DNA of 64,000 bases from Carboxylicivirga mesophila (GTDB lineage: Bacteria > Bacteroidota > Bacteroidia > Bacteroidales > Marinilabiliaceae): the NCBI RefSeq assembly GCF_018271975.1, contig NZ_JAGUCN010000005.1:62001-126000 (forward strand). The letters run 5' to 3'. Position 1 is the stretch's first letter. Each line of letters begins with the position of its first letter. Positions 57,756 through 64,000 of this stretch are shown here, piece by piece. The notes under the pieces are model-generated. The model had not been told where the DNA came from, made no database searches, and saw nothing but the letters and a program-made list of their open reading frames with translations. Both the position numbers and the translations under genes were made by a program.

Positions 57756-57786
57756 AGATTTTGCTAAAATTTGTGGGGAGATAATC

Positions 57787-58509
57787 ATGCATCCTATGAC
57801 AGATAAGACAAAAAATAATAGCCTTAACATCACCGCAGTTGATTCAAGCAGCCTTGTTGACAAGGTGGAACAAACGTTAATTGATTTATTAATCTCTGAG
57901 AAATTGAACCCGGGTGATCAAATTCCAAAAGAACTGGAATTGACAGAAATGTTAGGTGTTTCGAGAACCGTTATACGTGAAGCGCTCAATCGGCTTAAAA
58001 CAATTGGTCTTATCGAATCTACAAAACGGAAAGGCTCAACCATTAAAAGTCCGGATCTACTTTTCCTCTTAAAGAAAAGCTTGATCCCTAATATTCTGGA
58101 TCAAGCCACGTTAAAAGATATTTTTGAACTAAGGCTGGTGATTGAGATTGGAATGAGCGATTTAATTTATAATCGTGCTACGCCAGAGGATATTGCAGAA
58201 TTAGAGCAGATTGTTGCAACAGAGCCAGATTCGCCCAAAGAAGTCCTTTTTGATGTAGACCATGAAATCAAATTCCATGGAAAATTGTATCAGATTTCGG
58301 GCAATCACACATTAATTGATTTTCAGACAATATTATTACCCGCATTCCGGTATGTATATGATTCCGGCATGATTGAAAGTCCTAATCATGACTCCAAATG
58401 GGTTTCACACCAGGATCTAGTAAAGATATTAAAGGATGGTAATGCTAATAAGTTCCGTAACGCCATGCGCAAGCATCTGGACAGACATTTTAAGGGGTAT
58501 TTTAAGTAA
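57787..58509 (+). CDS. GntR-family regulator with FCD domain, NanR-like role
   Basis: Transcription regulator (240 residues) divergent from the sialic acid operon. The winged helix-turn-helix spans about 20-85 (PKELELTEMLGVSRTVIREALNR). The C-terminal FCD ligand domain spans about 95-232, with the metal-binding residues likely in DVDHEIKFHGKLY and the later HQDLVK and KHLDRHF His residues. It belongs to the same FadR/FCD class as E. coli NanR. GGGGAG (57775-57780) is a good ribosome site for the ATG at 57787; an in-frame ATG at 57796 is the alternative. It probably represses PUL 2 at the palindrome in the shared intergenic region and is released by a sialic acid or ManNAc; the ligand is inferred. 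Confidence 0.93.
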   Translation: MHPMTDKTKNNSLNITAVDSSSLVDKVEQTLIDLLISEKLNPGDQIPKELELTEMLGVSRTVIREALNRLKTIGLIESTKRKGSTIKSPDLLFLLKKSLIPNILDQATLKDIFELRLVIEIGMSDLIYNRATPEDIAELEQIVATEPDSPKEVLFDVDHEIKFHGKLYQISGNHTLIDFQTILLPAFRYVYDSGMIESPNHDSKWVSHQDLVKILKDGNANKFRNAMRKHLDRHFKGYFK

Positions 58510-58531
58510 ATCATAGACTCACAACCCCTTA
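58491..58531. terminator. Possible bidirectional stop between convergent genes
   Basis: TAAGGGGT (58491-58498) is repeated as its reverse complement ACCCCTTA (58524-58531) with a 25-nt loop that includes the regulator stop codon. On the minus strand the 3' arm leads into AAAATG rather than a T-run, so support is weak. Confidence 0.3.
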
Positions 58532-58554
58532 TTAACATCCATTCGGTAAAAAAA

Positions 58555-60108
58555 CTACATCTCAAATTTGATACCTTGCGAAAGCGGTAACTCGTTGGAA
58601 TAGTTAATCGTGACTGTTTGCCGGCGCATATAGTTTTTCCAGGCGTCACTTCCGCTCTCTCGTCCACCTCCTGTTTCCTTCTCGCCACCAAAAGCACCGC
58701 CAATCTCAGCACCCGAGGTGCCAATATTGACATTCGCTATACCACAGTCGCTCCCATTTTGTGAAAGAAAGTATTCAGCCTCCTGCATATGCATGGTCAT
58801 GATGGTAGAAGACAGGCCTTGCGGCACATTATTCTGTATAGCAATAGCCTCTTTTAAATCCTTGTAAGATATGATATATAGTAAAGGGGCAAACAATTCT
58901 TTTTGCAAAACGGGCAGATTGGCATCAACCAGTGCTATAGATGGTTTGACATAGTATCCGTTTTCCAATCCATCAATTTGCAAGGCACCTCCTTCTAATA
59001 AAAACTTACCACCTTGCTGTTTGCACTCCTCTATACCTGAAACATAGCTTTTAACAGCTGCTTCGTCTACCAGAGGCCCCATGTGTGTGTCTGCATCTAA
59101 GGGATTACCAATTTTAACTTGCTGATAGGCATGAAGCAAGCGTTCGATGACCTGTTCAATAACAGATTCGTGAACAATGAGCCGGCGGGTAGACGTACAA
59201 CGCTGTCCTGAAGTGCCGATAGCTCCAAAGTAGGTGGCAGGAATGGCAATATTTAAATCGGCATTCTCAGTGATAATCATGGCATTATTACCTCCCAGCT
59301 CCAGCAAGGATTTACCAAATCGTTTAGCCACCTCCTGAGCTACCGCTTGCCCCATTCGTACAGAGCCTGTAGCCGATATCAACGGAATATGCTTATCTGC
59401 GCTCATCCATTCACCTACCTCTCTGGTACCTGTCACCAGGCTACTGATAGCCCCTGGTAAATTATTTGCTTTCAATACATCAGCTATTAATTTCTGGCAT
59501 ACTAAAGCCGTCAACGGTGTTTTTTCTGATGCTTTCCAGATGCACACATTACCACATATCCAGGCAATAGTGCTATTCCAGCTCCACACAGCCACTGGAA
59601 AATTAAAAGCGGATATAATGCCAACTATTCCCAATGGATGCCATTGCTCATACATCCTGTGCATTGGACGTTCGCTATGCATAGTCAGCCCATACAACTG
59701 TCGCGACAGACCGACTGCAAAATCACATATATCTATCATCTCCTGCACTTCACCATAGCTTTCCTGCAGACTTTTTCCCATTTCAAAAGCCACCAGTTTA
59801 CCTAAAAACTCCTTTTCTTCTCTTAGCCGGTCACCAAATTGCCTAACGATCTCTCCTCTTTTGGGTGCAGGAACATTACGCCAATCAAGAAAAGCCGTAT
59901 TGGCATCTTCAACAATTTGATCGTAAGCGTTTCGATCGGTACATTTTATTTTGGCTATTGGCTGCCCGTTAACTGGTGAAGTAACCTCTAACAATGATGC
60001 ATTTGAACCGACAAATATTTGTCCAGTCCATGTGCCTTCATTCACTGGATTTATTTCAAAATGATTTAGTATTTCTTGTAACATATGCTTCATACATTTT
60101 ATTATCAC
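58555..60108 (-). CDS. ALDH7-type aldehyde dehydrogenase (aminoadipate semialdehyde)
   Basis: NAD-dependent aldehyde dehydrogenase resembling antiquitin/ALDH7, which oxidises alpha-aminoadipic semialdehyde (in equilibrium with piperideine-6-carboxylate) to 2-aminoadipate. Catalytic residues are Glu270 in SLLELGGNN and Cys304 in GQRCTSTRR; the ELGGNNA version of the motif is typical of ALDH7. ATGs at 60108, 60093 and 60084 are possible; the longest is given. It is the third gene of a lysine-degradation operon, 10 bp after the DUF1338 gene, and is unrelated in function to the glycan loci. Confidence 0.9.
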   Translation of the reverse strand: MIIKCMKHMLQEILNHFEINPVNEGTWTGQIFVGSNASLLEVTSPVNGQPIAKIKCTDRNAYDQIVEDANTAFLDWRNVPAPKRGEIVRQFGDRLREEKEFLGKLVAFEMGKSLQESYGEVQEMIDICDFAVGLSRQLYGLTMHSERPMHRMYEQWHPLGIVGIISAFNFPVAVWSWNSTIAWICGNVCIWKASEKTPLTALVCQKLIADVLKANNLPGAISSLVTGTREVGEWMSADKHIPLISATGSVRMGQAVAQEVAKRFGKSLLELGGNNAMIITENADLNIAIPATYFGAIGTSGQRCTSTRRLIVHESVIEQVIERLLHAYQQVKIGNPLDADTHMGPLVDEAAVKSYVSGIEECKQQGGKFLLEGGALQIDGLENGYYVKPSIALVDANLPVLQKELFAPLLYIISYKDLKEAIAIQNNVPQGLSSTIMTMHMQEAEYFLSQNGSDCGIANVNIGTSGAEIGGAFGGEKETGGGRESGSDAWKNYMRRQTVTINYSNELPLSQGIKFEM

Positions 60109-60118
60109 TCAATAGAAG

Positions 60119-61018
60119 TTAGCTTTTTGGCTTACCTGTCTGGCTTGAATAAGTGCTTTCAAATATTTTATCTGCATTGGCTGTTTCGAAGCCATCTCTT
60201 CTGTGCGTTCTTTCAATTTCATGTTCTGGCATATGCGCAAATTCAGGCAACACTTTTCGTTCGGCAAACTCCACGTAACTACCCGCTATCTGATGCATAT
60301 CATCATTTGCAAAAGTGGCATCCATCATTTTTGAAACCGATGAACTCTGTTTCAGTAAGCCATCCTTACTGGTTTTTATCAATCCGCCAGCATTATTTAA
60401 GGTGATACCTATTGACATCAGGAATTCATTAAACACCTCCAAGCTATTATAGGGATGTGGCAGGTTGTGAACACTAATGGTAAAATGATTCAGGTAATAT
60501 TTATTGTAAATGGCCCACGAGGCATATTCACTTACTTCAGCCAGCATCTGAAATTCTTCCCAGGAGGGAGTTCGCCATAGTGGAGAGTGCAAAAATTCAT
60601 CAACCTGCCTAGCATTATTCAAATCTAAATATTCGACAGGGTCTGTTTTTACCTCATCGGTAAAAGAGGTGATGACTTTTTGAATTGAGTCAGGAAAATC
60701 ATTAACGCGTAACTCACTGATAAATATTCTTGGAAGACTATTCTCCGGAGGTGCATACCAGCGTGCGTTTATCTTCTTATACTCAAAATAGAAATCTTCC
60801 CTGGCCACGTATCCATGGTGTAAGAATATCTTTTCCAGCGACTGAATGCCTAATTGCGGCACTCCAATGGTTCGAAAGGCAATATGATCATTCTCTATAT
60901 CCGACAATTGGCTAATAATACCTTTATCTATCAACGCATGCATTATTGTACTAACATCCGATACGCGTTGCTGGTACCTGGTCATTAGTCCGTCGAGTAT
61001 TTTATTAAGTGTATCCAT
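60119..61018 (-). CDS. DUF1338 protein, 2-oxoadipate dioxygenase/decarboxylase-like
   Basis: DUF1338/HglS-type protein with a VOC-like fold. Characterised members use iron to turn 2-oxoadipate into D-2-hydroxyglutarate. DHIAFRTIGVPQLG (with the likely metal His) near residue 46 and LNHFTISVHN near residue 187 are recognisable. At 299 residues it is shorter than the roughly 450-residue HglS, as is common for the bacterial short form. It lies 2 bp after the lysine dehydrogenase-like gene and 10 bp before ALDH7, so it supplies the later step of the same lysine pathway; an aminotransferase making 2-oxoadipate is not in this window. Confidence 0.85.
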   Translation of the reverse strand: MDTLNKILDGLMTRYQQRVSDVSTIMHALIDKGIISQLSDIENDHIAFRTIGVPQLGIQSLEKIFLHHGYVAREDFYFEYKKINARWYAPPENSLPRIFISELRVNDFPDSIQKVITSFTDEVKTDPVEYLDLNNARQVDEFLHSPLWRTPSWEEFQMLAEVSEYASWAIYNKYYLNHFTISVHNLPHPYNSLEVFNEFLMSIGITLNNAGGLIKTSKDGLLKQSSSVSKMMDATFANDDMHQIAGSYVEFAERKVLPEFAHMPEHEIERTHRRDGFETANADKIFESTYSSQTGKPKS

Positions 61019-61020
61019 TA

Positions 61021-62085
61021 CTACATCTGATTTTTATAATACTTTCCGTATGAAGTAGATAGAAAGTCATCAAGGTTAATATCTTCTTGCTTTAAATAGC
61101 CTTTGGAAGGCGTTACTCCCCGATGAACCAGCTCAACAACACTGCAAACACTGGATGCTGTTGTCCAGGAAATCGCCCTGTATTCCTGTCCATCAATCTC
61201 CTGAGGTAAATAAGTATGGAAAAATTCTTCTCGAAATAGCTTATCACCCTGCCAGCCTTCCACAGCGGCATAAACATACACTACATCTTCCTTAACAGGT
61301 GGTTTAGCAATAGTCAAAATATCCTCCAGCACCTCCTTTTTATCTTTCAGAATGAGTTCAGTAATCAGAAAGCGCATCAATCGTGCATGCCCCGGATAGC
61401 GGATAGTTTTGTAATTCAATGTATCTACCTTACCGTCAAGCGTCTTGCATAAAGTACCCAGCCCCCCACTTGTATAAAAGGCTTCATATTCGCGTCCTTC
61501 AATATTTATGGTTTCTAAACCCATTAATGATGAAACGTACTTTCTTTTTCCATTGGTAATAACTTCCGCATCCTCAATGTATTCGTTAATAACACCAGCT
61601 GGTGACCAGTTAAATGAATAGCCCAATAAACCGTTCGGATATCTTGGCAAGGCGCCTACTCTTAGCTCCACATCTCTTAGTTTATCAAAACGCTTCACCA
61701 GATCATATCCAACTATGCCGATGTAGCCTGGTGCTAATCCACACTGCGGTGCCATAATTCCCTTAGAAGTTGCTGAAAGTTTCATAATTTCATCCGATGT
61801 CTTGATATCCTCTGTTAAGTCAAAATAATGAATACCAGCCTGATGGGCAATCTGTGCAATAATAATGTTATACTTGTACGGTAAACACGATACCACCGCA
61901 TCAAACTCTTTAAGTTTCTGAAAGGCAGCTTCACGCTCCGTAATATCGATCATTGAGCTTTGGAATGAAAATGAATTAGCTATGGGTTGTGAATCGAATC
62001 CATGCACATTAAAGGATTTGTTTAATAGAATGGCCACAAGCGATCCTACTTTTCCCAGGCCAACAACAGCAATGTTTTTAATCAT
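61021..62085 (-). CDS. Saccharopine dehydrogenase-fold protein, L-lysine 6-dehydrogenase-like
   Basis: NAD(P)-dependent dehydrogenase with an N-terminal Rossmann motif VGLGKVG (8-14). The blocks YFDLTED, PQCGLAPGYIGIV, RVGALPRYP, EAFYTSGGLGTLC and YKTIRYPGH match L-lysine 6-dehydrogenases such as the Agrobacterium enzyme, which convert lysine directly to aminoadipic semialdehyde. About 354 residues also fits that family better than the longer saccharopine reductase. True saccharopine dehydrogenase remains possible. It is the first gene of the lysine operon, with a promoter-like pair at 62118-62147. Confidence 0.88.
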   Translation of the reverse strand: MIKNIAVVGLGKVGSLVAILLNKSFNVHGFDSQPIANSFSFQSSMIDITEREAAFQKLKEFDAVVSCLPYKYNIIIAQIAHQAGIHYFDLTEDIKTSDEIMKLSATSKGIMAPQCGLAPGYIGIVGYDLVKRFDKLRDVELRVGALPRYPNGLLGYSFNWSPAGVINEYIEDAEVITNGKRKYVSSLMGLETINIEGREYEAFYTSGGLGTLCKTLDGKVDTLNYKTIRYPGHARLMRFLITELILKDKKEVLEDILTIAKPPVKEDVVYVYAAVEGWQGDKLFREEFFHTYLPQEIDGQEYRAISWTTASSVCSVVELVHRGVTPSKGYLKQEDINLDDFLSTSYGKYYKNQM

Positions 62086-62117
62086 TATAGAATATTTTAG
62101 GATGGTTAACTCTTCTT

Positions 62118-62147
62118 TAAATATAGAAAATTTTATTCTTACACAAA
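62118..62147 (-). promoter_or_regulatory. Promoter-like pair for lysine operon
   Basis: The minus strand has TTTG (62144-62147), an 18-base spacer and TATATTTA (62118-62125), one base from the TAnnTTTG consensus. It lies 33 bases before the ATG at 62085. Confidence 0.5.
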
Positions 62148-62270
62148 GAGTTGAAATACTTTTATTTACAACAATAATCAGCTACTAAAATTGTGTTACC
62201 TTAAAAGCTAATTCTGTGACGAATTGTTACAAATAAACTGGCATTACTATCAAACGAGATGATGAAAAAT

Positions 62271-62315
62271 TTAAAAGGCCATCAGCCATGTATAGCATGG
62301 TTAATGGCCTTTTAA
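62271..62315 (-). terminator. Strong terminator after GH97 gene
   Basis: TTAAAAGGCCAT (62271-62282) and ATGGCCTTTTAA (62304-62315) form a perfect 12-bp stem, extended inside by CCATG/CATGG. On the minus strand the 3' arm is followed by ATTTTTC. Confidence 0.85.
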
Positions 62316-62410
62316 GTTAACATTAATAAAAAATCGGTATACCAATATGAAATTTATAATTCAAACATATCATCCGACATTAGGCTTGAGGCAGAGCTTA
62401 TAAACATTAT

Positions 62411-64000
62411 TTATTCAATAAGTGCCCCCATCTTCGTGAAATCGGGTATAAACTCAATGGCAGCACCTCCTCCTCTGGCTAAACGCACTTCCATTTTAGT
62501 GCTTGCGTTTACTGCCTTTTCTTCTATCAAAAAGTCATGCGGTTCAGTCTGGTAATCAGACTTATTGGCATCTCTGTATATTACGCATTTATAATCAATA
62601 TCAGCATTCAGGAACGAGCAATCAATAGTAACTGTTCGCTTCTTATCATTGGTGATGGCGCCCAGGTACCAGCAATCCGAATTTTTGGCTTTTCGGGCCA
62701 TCACAAGGTACTCTCCTATCGCCCCATCTAAAGCCAGGCTGCGACTCCAATTAACCGGTACATTTTTAATAAACTCAAAAGCAGGATGACCAATATAGTT
62801 ATCAGGCAAGTCACATGCCATTTGTGCCGGACTTTGGCATACAACGTATAAAGCTAACTGCTGAGCTAATGTAGAATAAGCCCGTTTATCGGTGATTCCA
62901 AGGTGCTCATACGTAAGTTTGAAGAGTCCAGGCGTATAGTCCATTGAACCGGCCAGTAAACGGGTGTATGGAAGAATAGTAACATGCTCAGTCGGATTAT
63001 TTACCGGAGCCCAGGGAGCGTTATACTCCTGCCCTCTGGCAGACTCTACGGCCAAAAGATTGGGCCAGGTTCGGTTTAATCCGCTTGGTTTTATATGCTC
63101 ATGCCCGAGAATACAAATTCCCCTTTTTGCCGCCTCTTCCAGTACGTATTGATAATGATTAACCATACGCTGACCATGGTGTGGCTCTCCACTCTTCACC
63201 GGACCCACATAGCCGGTTTTGATGTATTTAATCCCCAGTTTCTGATAATAATCAAAAGCTTCAGGAATTTGTTGCTCGTACTCGTTTACATAACCCGCTG
63301 TTTCATTATGCATCACAATCTCAATCCCATTCTGACGGGCATATGACACCACCTCTTCCAGGTTATAATCAGCATAGGGCCTGCAATAATCAAAGTTTTT
63401 CCACTCGTCCCAACCGATATTCCACCCCTCAATGAGAAGGCCCTGGAGTTCATTTGCTGCAGCAAAATCAATCATCTCTTTAGCATGGGCAGTGGTAGCA
63501 CCGTGACGCTCACCTCCATGCCATGTTTTTAATCCCAGGTGCATCTCCCACCATATACCTGTGTACTTTATCGGATTAACCCATGAGAAATCACCCTGAG
63601 CTTCTTCATTGAGATTCACAATCAAATCAGAGTTAATCAAATCAACTGCCTGTTTTCCCAGTTGAATGGTTCGCCAAGGGCTAATCAGTATATCGGCACC
63701 TTTATAAACATGCCCAATCGTATCGGGCACCAATCTGCTTTGCAGATATCCACTATCCGAGTGACTGATGGTCATGGATGGAAAATTCACAAGTGCTGCT
63801 TCATGAATTGACAAGTAAATACTATCAGGTGTTATTAAAGTTAAAGGGGTTTGTACCGAGTCAATGTTTGAGATGAGTGTATGTTGATATATTTTTTCAT
63901 AACTGTCATCATCGACTGGTATCCACCAGCATGTGCTGTTAGCCGGTAACTTAAACCCTGTCTTTTCTTCAGTGATTATTATGGGTTGCTCTTCGGCTCT
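62411..64000 (-). CDS. GH97 alpha-glycosidase, SusB-like, 5' partial
   Basis: Calcium-dependent alpha-glycosidase of GH97; the frame stays open to the window edge, so the N-terminus is missing (an internal TTG at 63814 is not a real start). WWEMHLG and the barrel strand IEGWNIGWDEW are present. The HNETAGYVNEYE motif (base-type Glu) and TGYVG, in place of the nucleophile Asp of retaining members, match the inverting, SusB-like alpha-glucosidase group rather than the GH97 alpha-galactosidases. GHEHIKPSGLNRTWPN and ESARGQEY are also typical. A C-terminal beta domain follows. Whether it belongs to another glycan locus to the right cannot be seen. Confidence 0.92.
   Translation of the reverse strand, partial: RAEEQPIIITEEKTGFKLPANSTCWWIPVDDDSYEKIYQHTLISNIDSVQTPLTLITPDSIYLSIHEAALVNFPSMTISHSDSGYLQSRLVPDTIGHVYKGADILISPWRTIQLGKQAVDLINSDLIVNLNEEAQGDFSWVNPIKYTGIWWEMHLGLKTWHGGERHGATTAHAKEMIDFAAANELQGLLIEGWNIGWDEWKNFDYCRPYADYNLEEVVSYARQNGIEIVMHNETAGYVNEYEQQIPEAFDYYQKLGIKYIKTGYVGPVKSGEPHHGQRMVNHYQYVLEEAAKRGICILGHEHIKPSGLNRTWPNLLAVESARGQEYNAPWAPVNNPTEHVTILPYTRLLAGSMDYTPGLFKLTYEHLGITDKRAYSTLAQQLALYVVCQSPAQMACDLPDNYIGHPAFEFIKNVPVNWSRSLALDGAIGEYLVMARKAKNSDCWYLGAITNDKKRTVTIDCSFLNADIDYKCVIYRDANKSDYQTEPHDFLIEEKAVNASTKMEVRLARGGGAAIEFIPDFTKMGALIE

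Larger units (their letters stand above)
62086..62410. other. 325-bp intergenic region
   Basis: No gene was seen. The region holds the promoter-like pair of the lysine operon (62118-62147) and the GH97 terminator (62271-62315); the rest is AT-rich without evident structure. Confidence 0.7.

Overview
The window comes from a Bacteroidota chromosome, most likely an order Bacteroidales/Marinilabiliales relative. This rests on two SusC/SusD pairs, a hybrid two-component regulator, an ECF sigma/FecR pair, many lipoprotein glycosidases, and TAnnTTTG-type promoter elements. No tRNA, rRNA, CRISPR array, insertion sequence or phage gene was seen.

Layout. (1) Positions 2-3082 (+) hold the 3' part of an AddA/RecB-like helicase-nuclease, a housekeeping flank. 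(2) Positions 3228-37459 (all -) form a very large polysaccharide utilization locus (PUL 1). Read in the direction of transcription it encodes: LacZ-type GH2, sulfatase (S1_11-like), GH20, sulfatase, ECF sigma factor, FecR anti-sigma, SusC with STN domain, SusD, GH16, a small membrane protein, GH29, GH27, GH2, GH20+CBM32, GH110, GH20+PA14, GH16, sulfatase and a GH5 endoglycoceramidase-like enzyme. A hybrid two-component system at 37743-41867 (+) is divergent from it. (3) Positions 41982-57683 (-) form a complete sialic acid PUL (PUL 2): SusC, SusD, GH33 sialidase, GH20, two-domain sialate O-acetylesterase, SGNH hydrolase, N-acetylneuraminate lyase, a sialate mutarotase fused to a sodium:solute symporter, and an N-acylglucosamine 2-epimerase. 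A divergent GntR/FCD regulator lies at 57787-58509 (+). (4) Positions 58555-62085 (-) form a three-gene lysine-degradation operon: lysine 6-dehydrogenase-like protein, DUF1338 2-oxoadipate dioxygenase-like protein and ALDH7-type dehydrogenase. (5) Positions 62411-64000 (-) hold the C-terminal part of a GH97 enzyme that runs off the window.

How the parts work together. PUL 2 removes and de-acetylates sialic acid caps, imports the sugar and converts it to GlcNAc. PUL 1 has the activities needed for the rest of a sulfated, fucosylated, alpha-Gal-capped host glycan: three sulfatases, fucosidase, two alpha-galactosidase families, beta-galactosidases, beta-hexosaminidases and endo-acting GH16 enzymes. 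An endoglycoceramidase-like enzyme at its distal end suggests that the glycan of glycosphingolipids is also a target. The two loci read as one host-glycan (mucin, keratan-type, glycolipid) programme under three regulators.

Most notable: the endoglycoceramidase in a host-glycan PUL; the mutarotase-symporter fusion; a perfect operator-like palindrome at the predicted start of PUL 2 transcription; attenuator-like hairpins just after both susD genes; and possible two-layer control (hybrid two-component system plus ECF sigma) of PUL 1.
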